DNA of 64,000 nucleotides, from NCBI GenBank assembly GCA_033283165.1, contig JAWMQL010000004.1:434001-498000 (forward strand), written 5' to 3'. This DNA is from JAWMQL01 sp033283165 (GTDB lineage Bacteria > Pseudomonadota > Gammaproteobacteria > Pseudomonadales > Halieaceae). Positions 9,031-17,351 of the stretch are shown here, one piece after another. The notes below the pieces were generated by a model. It did not search any database, was not told where the DNA came from, and saw nothing but the letters and a program-made list of their open reading frames with translations. Every line of letters starts with the position of its first letter. The stretch's first letter is position 1. The translations under genes were made by a program, and so were the position numbers.

Positions 9031-10068
9031 ATGACGGAAGTACTGTTCCAGTTCGACGAGTGCAACTATCTCGACTGCCAGGACCGCTACCGGGGTGAGA
9101 ATAACCGGGAGTACTACCTCGGCGATTACCGCATCGAGGCGGGGTCGACCATCGACGTTCGGGCGGAGAAAAAATCGGTCGGTTCCAGCTCCATCATTCA
9201 GTTGCGATCCCGGTCGCGATTGCTGTTCGATCGCTCCTGGTCGCATATCCGCGAGGACGCCACCGACGTCGTGGTGCTTTGGTTTGTCAGGCGGGGACGG
9301 CTGGCCATCTATCACAACGGTGCCAGTCACGTCGCGGAAGCAGGGGATTTTGCGCTGACCCGCTCCATGCAGCCTTTCTCCATCGAGTGCAAAACCGGCG
9401 ACGGCAACGAACACGAGGTGCTGCACGCAATCGTCCCCGCGCACAGTTTCAGGCATTTCCTGCCGCGGGAGCTGAAGTCCGGATTCTCGGTGCGCGGTGG
9501 TGGACGAAAGTTCGCGCTTGCGGAGCAGATTCTCGGCAACCTGTTCGAGGACGACGAGGAGATTTCCGAGACCACCGGGCAGATGTTGCTGGACAGCGCC
9601 CTGGCGCTGGTGGCGGAGGCGCTGGGCGAGCGGGACGATTGCTTTGCCGTGCGACAGTCTCTCAGGCAGCAACGCCTGCAGGATGTCCTCCGCTATATCG
9701 ACCTGCACCTGTCGGATCCAGCGCTGAGCGCGGCCGCCGTGGCACAGGCCTGTGGCATCTCGCCGCGTTACCTCTCTTCGCTGTTGAAGGGCAATGGCAC
9801 GCGGTTTTCGGACTACATCTGGAACAAGCGGATGGAGGAGGCCTGTCACTGGCTGGCGAGCACCGGCCCCGGGGATATCTCCATCGCCGAGATCGCCTTC
9901 CGGGTCGGGTTCAAGAGCCCTGCCCACTTCAGCCGCATGTTCAAGCGCACTCACCAGCAGGGTCCGCGGGCGTTCCGCAATGCCTGTCAGCAACAGCAGC
10001 GGGCCGTGCCGACGCGGGAGCCGTTGGCGACAAGCCTCTATGCCGGGGCCAGCGACACCCTGCAGTAA
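9031..10068 (+). CDS. AraC/XylS-family transcription regulator
   Basis: A 345-residue regulator with an N-terminal AraC-binding-like (cupin-type) domain (about 30-210) and a C-terminal double helix-turn-helix (about 225-325). The latter includes LSAAAVAQACGISPRYLSSL and the second-helix signature IAEIAFRVGFKSPAHFSRMFK. The architecture matches activators such as the NahR-unrelated XylS/FeaR group that sense aromatic or organic acids. It is embedded on the same strand between the CoA-transferases and a P450, 32 bp after one and 35 bp before the other, so it is probably made from the operon it helps control. No copy of either recurrent operator lies directly upstream. Confidence 0.9.
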   Translation: MTEVLFQFDECNYLDCQDRYRGENNREYYLGDYRIEAGSTIDVRAEKKSVGSSSIIQLRSRSRLLFDRSWSHIREDATDVVVLWFVRRGRLAIYHNGASHVAEAGDFALTRSMQPFSIECKTGDGNEHEVLHAIVPAHSFRHFLPRELKSGFSVRGGGRKFALAEQILGNLFEDDEEISETTGQMLLDSALALVAEALGERDDCFAVRQSLRQQRLQDVLRYIDLHLSDPALSAAAVAQACGISPRYLSSLLKGNGTRFSDYIWNKRMEEACHWLASTGPGDISIAEIAFRVGFKSPAHFSRMFKRTHQQGPRAFRNACQQQQRAVPTREPLATSLYAGASDTLQ

Positions 10069-10103
10069 TCGATCTGGAATGTGAACACGGAGAGAAACAG
10101 ACA

Positions 10104-11408
10104 ATGAACAGCACGCAGGACAAGAATTTCGACAGCTGCCCGGTTGCCGGGCACGAAGTGGACCTGGCCGCGACCTCGCTGCAGGATCCCACAATTCTCG
10201 CTCATCCCAATGAGTTCTACTGGACCATGCGCCATGAGGACCCGGTCCACTACGATCCCGGCCTGGACATGTGGCTGGTCTCCCGCTACGAGGATCTGCA
10301 GGCGGTACTGGCCGACCCGATTACCTTTTCGGTGGAGGCGGGCTATGCCGAGCAGTATGCGAAGGGCTTCTTCGAGGAATTCAAGTCTATCCTGGAGCGG
10401 GACGGGGGCGGTTTTTTCCCCGACGCGATCATGACAGACCCACCGAAACACACCCGTATCCGCAAGCTGATGGAAGGCGCATTCACGGCGCACCGGGTAA
10501 AGCAGTTGGAGCCGGAAATCGCCAACGTGGTGTCCGGCCTGATCGACAAATTTGCCGATGCAGGCAGGGCCGACGGGGTCAGGGACTTCGCGGTGCCGAT
10601 GACGATCGAGATCATTTGCGCTCAACTGGGGCTGGATCGCTTCGACGCGAAGAAGGTACAGCGTTGGTCGCTGGCCGTGACCGCGCAGATCGGGCGCATG
10701 CAGGACCGCGAGCAGATGATCGAAAACGCTCGTGAGATCTGTGACCTGCAGAACTACCTGATCGCGCGCATCCGCGAACGCGAGGCGGAGCCGCGGGACG
10801 ACATGCTGTCCGACCTGATCCACGCCAGGACCGAGGACGAGGAAAACCCGACGTTGACCTTTGAGGAGGTGGTGTCGCTGGCACGGGCACTGCTGATCGC
10901 CGGCAACGAAACCACCGCCACGGCGCTGGGCAACCTGTTGTATATCCTGGCGACCCAGCCGGAACTGGCGGACGATTTGTATGCCAACGTCGATGATGAG
11001 CGCTACCTGACGCGCTTCGTGGAGGAGATGCTGCGGCTGGAGCCGCCGGTGCGCGGCCTGTCCCGCATGACCACCAGGGAAGTGGAACTGGGCGGTGTGA
11101 CCTTGCCCAAGGGCGCCCACATGCTGAACCTCTACGCCTCGGGCAATGACGACGAGACGGTATTCGAGTGCCCGCGCCAGTTCGACCTGAACCGCAAGAA
11201 TATTGTTCGTCACGTGGCCTTTGGTGGCGGCGTGCACCGCTGCGTGGGACTGGCCCTGGCTCGGATGGAGGTGAAGGTCGCGGCACGCGAGTTCGTGCGC
11301 CGGCTGAAGGACATCAAGCTCGAGATTCCCCGGGAAGATATCCGCTACCTGCCGACGGTCGCCACACGCTCGATCGAGTCACTACCGCTCAGTTTCAGCA
11401 AGCGCTGA
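10104..11408 (+). CDS. Cytochrome P450 (first copy)
   Basis: A soluble bacterial class I P450 of 434 residues. The I-helix oxygen-activation motif AGNETT lies near residue 263, the K-helix ExxR is in EEMLRLEPPVRG, and the haem-thiolate loop FGGGVHRCVG is near 372 with Cys as the iron ligand. It probably hydroxylates the pathway substrate with electrons from the [2Fe-2S] ferredoxin at 12334, separated from it only by an SDR. No ferredoxin reductase is seen in the window. ATG 10104 follows a GAGAAACAG-type ribosome site. The CYP family cannot be assigned without alignment. Confidence 0.93.
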   Translation: MNSTQDKNFDSCPVAGHEVDLAATSLQDPTILAHPNEFYWTMRHEDPVHYDPGLDMWLVSRYEDLQAVLADPITFSVEAGYAEQYAKGFFEEFKSILERDGGGFFPDAIMTDPPKHTRIRKLMEGAFTAHRVKQLEPEIANVVSGLIDKFADAGRADGVRDFAVPMTIEIICAQLGLDRFDAKKVQRWSLAVTAQIGRMQDREQMIENAREICDLQNYLIARIREREAEPRDDMLSDLIHARTEDEENPTLTFEEVVSLARALLIAGNETTATALGNLLYILATQPELADDLYANVDDERYLTRFVEEMLRLEPPVRGLSRMTTREVELGGVTLPKGAHMLNLYASGNDDETVFECPRQFDLNRKNIVRHVAFGGGVHRCVGLALARMEVKVAAREFVRRLKDIKLEIPREDIRYLPTVATRSIESLPLSFSKR

Positions 11409-11444
11409 GCACCAGTTGTCGCCAACGACGAAGAGGAGAGGCTG

Positions 11445-12284
11445 ATGGGCCGGGATCTCGAGGGAAAAGTAGCGGTCGTCACCGGTGCCGCCAGCGGTAT
11501 CGGCCGGGCCACCGCGGAGTTGTTTGCCGCGCAGGGCGCCCGCGTCATGCTGGGCGATATCAATGCGGAAGAGGGCGAGGCCCTGGCGAACAGCCTGGGT
11601 GATTCCGCCCGCTTCCTGCGCACGGACGTATCGCGCCCCGAGGACGTGCAGGGGCTGGTCGACGGTGCCGTGGAACAGTTCGGCGGCCTGGACATCATGT
11701 TCAACAATGCCGGCATATCAGGCGCCCAGTACCCCCGCTTCCTGGACGATGACCTGGCGGACTTCCAGACGGTGGTCGGCATCAACCTGCACGGGGTCAT
11801 GGTGGGCGCCCGTTGCGCCGGCCAGTACATGTCCAGGCACGGGGGCGGGGTGATCATCAACAATGCCTCCATTGCCGGCATCCTGCCCGGCCAGGCGCTG
11901 ATGTCCTACCGCGTGACCAAGGCGGCGGTTATCCACTTCTCCAAATGCATTGCTATCGACCTGGCGGAGTACGGCATCCGGGTGAACTGCCTGGCGCCGG
12001 GGCACATCCGCACGCCGCTCACCGCGTTCACCCTGCCGGGTATGGACGAGGCGCAGATGACACGCATACGCGAGGCGCTTGCACCGGTCTGGGATTCGAA
12101 CCAGCCCCTCAAGCGTCACGGGCGGCCCGAGGACGTGGCCGAGACCGTGTTGTTCCTGGTCAGTGACCGCGCGGCGCAGATCACCGGCGTGGTACTGCCC
12201 ATCGACGGTGGCATCACCGCCGGCGATCCGGTGAATCACCTGCAGGAACTGTTCGATGCCCGGGCCCGGGCGTTGGAGGAATAA
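11445..12284 (+). CDS. Short-chain dehydrogenase/reductase
   Basis: A classical SDR of 279 residues between a P450 and its ferredoxin, a position that suggests oxidation of the alcohol the P450 makes. It has TGAASGIG (about 13-20), NNAGISG (about 87), the active-site Ser in INNASIAG, and YRVTK as the Tyr-x3-Lys pair. The C-terminal end matches the usual LPIDGGITAG loop. The ATG lies 36 bp after the P450 stop with AAGAGGAGAG as the ribosome site. Cofactor preference appears to be NAD because GDINAEEGE carries Asp after beta-2, which is inference. Confidence 0.9.
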   Translation: MGRDLEGKVAVVTGAASGIGRATAELFAAQGARVMLGDINAEEGEALANSLGDSARFLRTDVSRPEDVQGLVDGAVEQFGGLDIMFNNAGISGAQYPRFLDDDLADFQTVVGINLHGVMVGARCAGQYMSRHGGGVIINNASIAGILPGQALMSYRVTKAAVIHFSKCIAIDLAEYGIRVNCLAPGHIRTPLTAFTLPGMDEAQMTRIREALAPVWDSNQPLKRHGRPEDVAETVLFLVSDRAAQITGVVLPIDGGITAGDPVNHLQELFDARARALEE

Positions 12285-12333
12285 CAGTCCGCGATCGCGG
12301 TGCGACGGCCGGGTCGGTTTGGAGAGAAACAAT

Positions 12334-12663
12334 ATGGGAAAGATTAGCATCACCCTGATAGAGCGCGATGGTGCCGAGCGAACTATCGAGGACGCGGAGA
12401 CTGGACGCTCGTTGATGGAAGTGGCCAAGGAGAACGACGTCGACGGCATTCTGGGTGAGTGTGGCGGCGGCTGTGCCTGCGCCACCTGCCACGTTTACGT
12501 GGAGCCCGAGTGGCGCGATGTCCTTGGCGAGGCGGATGTCCTTGAGGAGATGACCCTGGAGGGCGTCTCGCATATTCTCCAGGACAACAGCCGCCTCGGT
12601 TGCCAGGTGCTGTTGCGGGACGACATGGATGGACTGCGGGTCCGGGTGGCGCCGCCGCAGTGA
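12334..12663 (+). CDS. [2Fe-2S] ferredoxin, putidaredoxin/adrenodoxin type
   Basis: A 109-residue plant/vertebrate-type ferredoxin of the P450-donor class. Cluster cysteines are Cys43, Cys49, Cys52 (spacing x5, x2) and Cys90; Cys47 in CGGGCACATC is an additional non-ligand cysteine often seen in this family. It sits between an SDR and a KstD-like flavoprotein and 0.9 kb downstream of a P450, so it most likely carries electrons to that P450. The partner reductase must be encoded elsewhere. ATG 12334 is preceded by GGAGAG. Confidence 0.93.
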   Translation: MGKISITLIERDGAERTIEDAETGRSLMEVAKENDVDGILGECGGGCACATCHVYVEPEWRDVLGEADVLEEMTLEGVSHILQDNSRLGCQVLLRDDMDGLRVRVAPPQ

Positions 12664-12736
12664 TCGGGTGCGCAGAACGAACGGATGCGTGTAACAGGCG
12701 GGCAGCCCTGCAAGGGGTGAGATTGGAGAAAGGTCA

Positions 12737-14449
12737 ATGAGTGCAACTGAGACATATGATGTGGTGGTGGTGGGATCGGGCGCTGCCGGCGCGACCGCGG
12801 CACTACGCGCCGCGGAGCGGGGGCTGTCCGTGCTGATTGTCGAGAAAGCGCACAAGTACGGCGGGACCTCGGCCACGTCCGGCGGGGTGTTGTGGATACC
12901 CAATCACCAGTTGGAGGAGAACGACGACAGCCAGGAATCCGCGCGGGAATACCTCGATGCATTGATCAATGTCCCTGTGCAACAGGATCGCCTGCAGGCC
13001 TATCTCGACAATGGGCCGGAGATGGCCCAGTTCCTCAAGTCGCTGGGCATGCCGCTCTATCCCTTCGTCGGCTACCCCGACTACTTTGCCACCGCGCCGG
13101 GCGCGCGGATTGATCGCTCCGTGGTCTGTGACACCTTTGACGGCAGGGAACTGGGCGATAAATTCGTGCTGTTGCGCGAGCAGTATTCGCGCTTCAAGCT
13201 GTTCAAGCGCTACTCCATGGACCTGGCGGAGTTTTTTGCCATCTCCACCCGTGGTGAGGGGTGGGTAAAGGCCTTCCTGAAAATACTCTGGCGGTACTGG
13301 ACCGATTTCGGTACGCGGCGTATCGGCAAACGCGACCGCCGCTTCACCACGGGCGCGGCGCTGATGGGGCACCTGTACAAACTGGTCTTCGATCGCGGTG
13401 TCGAGGTTCGCCTGGAGACCCGCCTGAACAATCTGCTGGTCACCGGCGGGGAGGTCAGCGGGATCAGCGTCAGCCATTTCGGGCGCAGCTATGACATCGA
13501 GGCCAAACACGGCGTCGTGCTGGCTGCTGGCGGTTTTGAGTGGAACCAGGAACTGCGTGAGCGGTATTTCCCGGTGCCCGGGCTGACCCGGCACAGCAGT
13601 ACACCGGAGGACGCCAATCGTGGCGAGGGCCTGCTCGCCGGACTGGAGATCGGCGCGGCTACCGAGCACACGGAAGGAGGCTGGTGGATGCCGACCATGC
13701 ACTGGCCCATGCCCCAGGCATCCAACTTCGAGGAGATTCACCAGACCGCCTTTGACGTGGGCCGACCGCACAGCGTCTGTGTCAATCGCAACGGCGTGCG
13801 CTTCGTGGACGAGGCCTGCAGCTATGACGAGTTCGGCATGGCCATGGTGAAAGACCAGGTGGAAACGGGCGCCAATACGCCCTGCTGGTTGATCTTCGAC
13901 GCCACCTTCCGCAGCAAGTTTCCCGCGGGAGGGCTGCTGCCCACGCTCGTCATGCCGGACTGGATGATTTCTCCCGACTGCTGGGATCGCTATGTCTTCA
14001 GGTCGGATACTCTTGAAGATCTGGCCATGAAGATCCAACTCCCCGTCGATGCGGTGATGCAGACCGTGGCCAACATGAACGAATATGCGAAAACTGGCGT
14101 GGATCCCGAATTCGATCGCGGCGGTAACCCCTATGACTGCATGTTTGGCGACGCCAATGTCACACCCAATCCCTGCCTGGGGCCAATCGACAAGGGGCCG
14201 TACTACGCGATGCCGATCAATCTGGGAGACCTGGGAACCAAGGGTGGGCTCAAGGCCAACGCCGCCGCGCAGGTGCTGGATGGTGAGGGGAAACCGATTC
14301 CCGGGCTCTATGCCGCCGGTAATAACGCCGGCAGTCCCTTCGGCAACGTCTACCCGGGCGCCGGCGGCACCATAGGCCCGGCCATGGTATTCGGGTACAC
14401 TGCCGCCAATCACATCGCCGACCGCGCCCACTCCGCCGAGGGTGCGTAA
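12737..14449 (+). CDS. FAD-dependent dehydrogenase, 3-ketosteroid delta-1-dehydrogenase-like (copy 1)
   Basis: A 570-residue flavoprotein of the FAD_binding_2 family. The dinucleotide motif VVVGSGAAGATAAL is at 9-22, TSGGVLWIPN near 51-60, and the C-terminal FAD-binding segment NVYPGAGGTIGPA near 537. The segment GPYYAMPINLGDLGTKGG resembles the region holding the C-terminal catalytic tyrosine of 3-ketosteroid delta-1-dehydrogenases. It likely desaturates a cyclic ketone next to the carbonyl. It is one of three such proteins here and the most divergent from the other two, which have TFGG in place of TKGG. It follows the P450-SDR-ferredoxin genes with 73 bp spacing. Confidence 0.88.
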   Translation: MSATETYDVVVVGSGAAGATAALRAAERGLSVLIVEKAHKYGGTSATSGGVLWIPNHQLEENDDSQESAREYLDALINVPVQQDRLQAYLDNGPEMAQFLKSLGMPLYPFVGYPDYFATAPGARIDRSVVCDTFDGRELGDKFVLLREQYSRFKLFKRYSMDLAEFFAISTRGEGWVKAFLKILWRYWTDFGTRRIGKRDRRFTTGAALMGHLYKLVFDRGVEVRLETRLNNLLVTGGEVSGISVSHFGRSYDIEAKHGVVLAAGGFEWNQELRERYFPVPGLTRHSSTPEDANRGEGLLAGLEIGAATEHTEGGWWMPTMHWPMPQASNFEEIHQTAFDVGRPHSVCVNRNGVRFVDEACSYDEFGMAMVKDQVETGANTPCWLIFDATFRSKFPAGGLLPTLVMPDWMISPDCWDRYVFRSDTLEDLAMKIQLPVDAVMQTVANMNEYAKTGVDPEFDRGGNPYDCMFGDANVTPNPCLGPIDKGPYYAMPINLGDLGTKGGLKANAAAQVLDGEGKPIPGLYAAGNNAGSPFGNVYPGAGGTIGPAMVFGYTAANHIADRAHSAEGA

Positions 14450-14463
14450 ACAGGGAGTTTCCC

Positions 14464-15300
14464 ATGACCGACGCCGGCGCCACGGTGCCTTCCTACGACA
14501 CGCTGGAGCTGACGCGCCGTGGTCGACTACTGACGATTACCCTGAACCGGCCAGACCAGCTCAATGCGGTGAACCTGCGCCTGCACGAAGAACTGGCCGA
14601 GGTGTTTACCTTTGCCAACGCAGACCCCCATTCCGATGTGATCGTGTTGACCGGCGCCGGCAGCGCGTTTTCCGCCGGCGGCGACCTGGAGCATATCCTG
14701 AACAACGCAGGGAACCCGGACCTGTTCGACGAGGAAGTGCGCCTGGCCAAGCGCATCGTGTTTGCGATGCTGGACCTGGACAAGCCGCTGGTCTGCCGCA
14801 TGAACGGTCACGCGGTAGGTCTGGGGGCCACCCTGGCGCTGTACTGCGACGTGATTTTCGCCTCGGACCGGGCCAAAATCGGTGACCCGCACGTGGCCGT
14901 CGGGCTGGTGGCGGGGGACGGCGGCGCGGCCATCTGGCCCCAGCGCGTGGGCCTGGGCCGGGCCAAGGAATTCCTCCTGACCGGGGAGCTGCTCACGGCG
15001 CAGGAAGCGGTCGAGATCGGGTTGGTCAATCACTGCCTGCCGGCCGATGAACTGGACGACGCCGTCGACGCGTTCTGCGAGCGCCTGTTGCGGGGTGCGA
15101 GCAAAGCGATCCGCTCCACCAAGGTCCTGCTCAACCTGGAACTGAAGCGGATCAGTCACGCGGTGCTGGATGCCGGGCTGGCCTACGAGGCCCTGACGGT
15201 GCGCTCCGCGGACCATCGGGAAGCGGTGCGGGCCATGCAGGAAAAACGGCCGCCGGACTTCGGCAAATCCGAGCCGGGGCGAGAGAGCACGGACGACTGA
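14464..15300 (+). CDS. Enoyl-CoA hydratase/isomerase family protein
   Basis: A crotonase of 278 residues with normal length and both oxyanion-hole segments: GAGSAFSAGGDLEHI near 60-75 and NGHAVGLGATLALYCDV near 115. The DPHVAVGLVAGDGG segment near 140-153 puts Asp in the position that acts in several isomerase and hydratase subfamilies. It probably hydrates or isomerises an unsaturated acyl-CoA in beta-oxidation-like steps. It starts 14 bp after the flavoprotein stop with CAGGGAG as the ribosome site, and its stop is followed by the next ATG after a single base. Confidence 0.9.
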   Translation: MTDAGATVPSYDTLELTRRGRLLTITLNRPDQLNAVNLRLHEELAEVFTFANADPHSDVIVLTGAGSAFSAGGDLEHILNNAGNPDLFDEEVRLAKRIVFAMLDLDKPLVCRMNGHAVGLGATLALYCDVIFASDRAKIGDPHVAVGLVAGDGGAAIWPQRVGLGRAKEFLLTGELLTAQEAVEIGLVNHCLPADELDDAVDAFCERLLRGASKAIRSTKVLLNLELKRISHAVLDAGLAYEALTVRSADHREAVRAMQEKRPPDFGKSEPGRESTDD

Positions 15301-15301
15301 C

Positions 15302-15637
15302 ATGCCCGCTTATAAGCTGGTGGTGATGAGCAATCCCTTGCCGGGCAGGGAAGCCGAATTCGCGCAGTGGTACCAGGAAGTGCACCTGCCCGAAATGGTG
15401 GCGCTGGAGGGCTTCGTGTCCGCGCGGCGCTATCGCCACGAGCGGACCCTGGGTGACCGCGATGCCTGGTCGCACCTGGCCATTTACGAGATCGAAACCG
15501 ACGACATCGACCGGGTAATGAACGGCCTCATGACGGTGGCAGAAGGCGGGCAGTTGGCCATGTCGGAAGCGATCGACAGGGCCAACAGTTACGCGGTGGT
15601 CTACGAGGCCAGCGACCCGGTGGTCACGCCCGCCTGA
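15302..15637 (+). CDS. Small dimeric alpha/beta-barrel (EthD-like) protein
   Basis: A 111-residue ferredoxin-like alpha/beta protein. The pattern FAQWYQEVHLPEMVALEGFVSARRY is that of the EthD/dimeric alpha-beta barrel group, in which a histidine after WYxExH often lines the active pocket. Members assist oxygenases or isomerases; no function can be assigned here. It begins 1 base after the crotonase stop, so it is in the same transcript. Its last 37 bases overlap the end of the convergent nitronate-monooxygenase gene. It resembles each half of the 254-residue protein at 40525-41289. Confidence 0.8.
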   Translation: MPAYKLVVMSNPLPGREAEFAQWYQEVHLPEMVALEGFVSARRYRHERTLGDRDAWSHLAIYEIETDDIDRVMNGLMTVAEGGQLAMSEAIDRANSYAVVYEASDPVVTPA

Positions 15638-16635
15638 GTCGGCACCGGGCCTCGGGCCGCCGGCAGCACCGACTGCAGCCGACCCTGGATGATCTCTGTG
15701 GCGTCCCGGACGATACGCTGCACCAGCTCTTCCACCGTGGGAATATCGTGGATCAGGCCCTGGACCTGGCCGGCCCAGACCAGGCCGGCATCGGGATCGC
15801 CCGTCTCCAGTGCCTTGCGCCCGTCCACGCCGCGCACCAGGTGGGCAACGTCCTCGAATTTCGCCTCCGGGTTCCGGAGAATCTCAACCACTTTATCCGA
15901 CACACTGTTCTTGCTGACCCGGCCGGTGTTGCGCAGGGAGCGGAATATCAGGTTGGTGTCGCGCTCGTCGTTGTCCACCAGCAGCTGCTTGATGCGCTCG
16001 TGGATGGGCGCTTCGACGGTGGCGCAGAAGCGTGTGCCCATGTTGATGCCGTCGGCGCCCAGGCTCAGGGCCGCGACGAGGCCGCGGCCGTCACCGAAAC
16101 CGCCGGAGGCCAGCATCGGCACACTGACCTTGTCGGCCGCAGCGGGGATCAATATCAGGCCCGGTATGTCGTCCTCACCGGGATGCCCCGCGCACTCGAA
16201 GCCGTCAATCGAAATGGCGTCGGCCCCCATGCGTTCCGCGGACAGGGCATGACGCACGGCAGTGCACTTGTGGATCACGATGATGCCGTGCTCCTTGAAA
16301 TGCTCCACGTGTTCCCGCGGGTTGTGGCCTGCGGTCTCGACAATCTTCACCCCGCTGTCAATGATCGCCTGGCGGTACTCCGCGTAGGGTGGCGGGTTGA
16401 CCGACGGCAATATGGTGAGGTTGACGCCGAAGGGCCTGTCGGTCATCGAGCGGCAGCGGTCGATCTCCCGTCGCAGGTCGTCGGGGGAGGGCTGGGTCAG
16501 CCCGGTCAGGATACCGAGGCCCCCGGCGTTGGATACTGCGGCGGCCAGTTCGGCGCGGCCGACCCACATCATGCCGCCCTGGACGATCGGGTAGTCGATG
16601 CCGACCAGTTCGGTAAAGCGTGTCGTCATTTTCAT
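15601..16635 (-). CDS. Nitronate monooxygenase/2-nitropropane dioxygenase-like FMN enzyme
   Basis: A TIM-barrel FMN protein of about 344 residues from the chosen ATG at 16635; an ATG at 16671 in the same frame, 4 bp after the preceding gene, would add 12 residues and cannot be excluded. Motifs include GIDYPIVQGGMMWVG at the start, a GFECAGHPGEDD segment around residue 160 and the phosphate-binding ASGGFGDGRGLVAAL followed by GADGINMGTRF. Many such genes in catabolic clusters are not nitroalkane oxidases but flavin-dependent reductases or oxygenases. It lies downstream of a VOC gene on the same strand and both probably use the promoter near 17205. Confidence 0.85.
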   Translation of the reverse strand: MKMTTRFTELVGIDYPIVQGGMMWVGRAELAAAVSNAGGLGILTGLTQPSPDDLRREIDRCRSMTDRPFGVNLTILPSVNPPPYAEYRQAIIDSGVKIVETAGHNPREHVEHFKEHGIIVIHKCTAVRHALSAERMGADAISIDGFECAGHPGEDDIPGLILIPAAADKVSVPMLASGGFGDGRGLVAALSLGADGINMGTRFCATVEAPIHERIKQLLVDNDERDTNLIFRSLRNTGRVSKNSVSDKVVEILRNPEAKFEDVAHLVRGVDGRKALETGDPDAGLVWAGQVQGLIHDIPTVEELVQRIVRDATEIIQGRLQSVLPAARGPVPTQAGVTTGSLAS

Positions 16636-16675
16636 GGGTGGAACAGTTCTCCGGTTATACGGTGCCTTCATTTTG

Positions 16676-17152
16676 CTAGCGCTCGACAGGGGGCAGGGCA
16701 GCCAGGGGGAAGTCGCAGGTGGGCTGGGTCTGCTGGATTTCTATCAGGTTGCCCTCCGGGTCGCGTCCGTAGATTGTTTTCACGTGACCCACATCGATCG
16801 GCCCCGGCTGGTTGAAGGTCATGCCCAGGGTTTTCAGGCGCTCGAATTCCGACTCAATGTCGGTCACGTCGACGCAGAAATGGGTGTAGCCCTTGTCATA
16901 GGGCTGCAGCGGCCGGTCCGATTCCGGTTCGGGGGCGCTGTACTGGAACAGTTCCATGTAGCAGGTGCCGGCGCGCAGCATCGCCCCGCGCGCCGAGGAA
17001 TTGGGCACGTCCACGATGCTGTCGATGAAGTCGTCCTTTTCCCAGCCGAAGGGCTCGCCCACCAGTTCGAAGCCGAACGCGTCCCGGTAGAAGCCTATCA
17101 TCCGGTCCAGGTCGTGGGCGTGAACTGCAACGTGGTGAATGCCTCTGATCAT
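16676..17152 (-). CDS. VOC (glyoxalase/dioxygenase) superfamily protein
   Basis: A 158-residue vicinal-oxygen-chelate protein. The expected metal ligands are present in HHVAVHAHDL (His near 7), YMELFQY (Glu near 68), THFCVDV (His near 91) and NLIEIQQ (Glu near 137), a set that fits a glyoxalase I or methylmalonyl-CoA-epimerase-like metal site rather than a resistance protein. It is divergent from the Rieske operon and shares a 199 bp gap holding motif 1 copy b. Reaction unknown; an epimerase or isomerase acting on a CoA ester or a ring-fission product is possible. Confidence 0.85.
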   Translation of the reverse strand: MIRGIHHVAVHAHDLDRMIGFYRDAFGFELVGEPFGWEKDDFIDSIVDVPNSSARGAMLRAGTCYMELFQYSAPEPESDRPLQPYDKGYTHFCVDVTDIESEFERLKTLGMTFNQPGPIDVGHVKTIYGRDPEGNLIEIQQTQPTCDFPLAALPPVER

Positions 17153-17200
17153 TTGCCTGCCTCCGTACTTGAGTTAGGTCCAAGATTAAAGCACAATGGC

Positions 17201-17229
17201 GTTATAAAACAACAGTGTTGTATTATAGC
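17201..17229. promoter_or_regulatory. Operator-like site, motif 1 copy b, between divergent operons
   Basis: AACAACAGTGTTGTATTATAG lies at 17209-17229. It is the most symmetrical of the five copies, with core AACA-N4-TGTT. TATTAT (17221-17226) on the plus strand and TATAAT on the minus strand are -10-like hexamers abutting the core in both directions. It is about 50 nt from the VOC start and 125 nt from the Rieske start. The plus-strand edge GTATTATAGCGC is shared with copy e (GTATAATAGCGC). Confidence 0.65.
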
Positions 17230-17351
17230 GCGAGTCGGGGCAAGTGAGAGTGCCAGACTGGTCATTTGGGCTGCCCCGGGGGAGTGGCATACTGCTCCCC
17301 AGTGGCGCCCGGAAAAGAGGTGCCAGCCCCCAGCACGCAAGGAGAATAGCA

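Noticed and set aside
12803..14431. Minus-strand open frame of 542 codons
   Set aside because: It is antisense to a flavoprotein whose FAD motifs are plain; there is no ribosome site or family resemblance.
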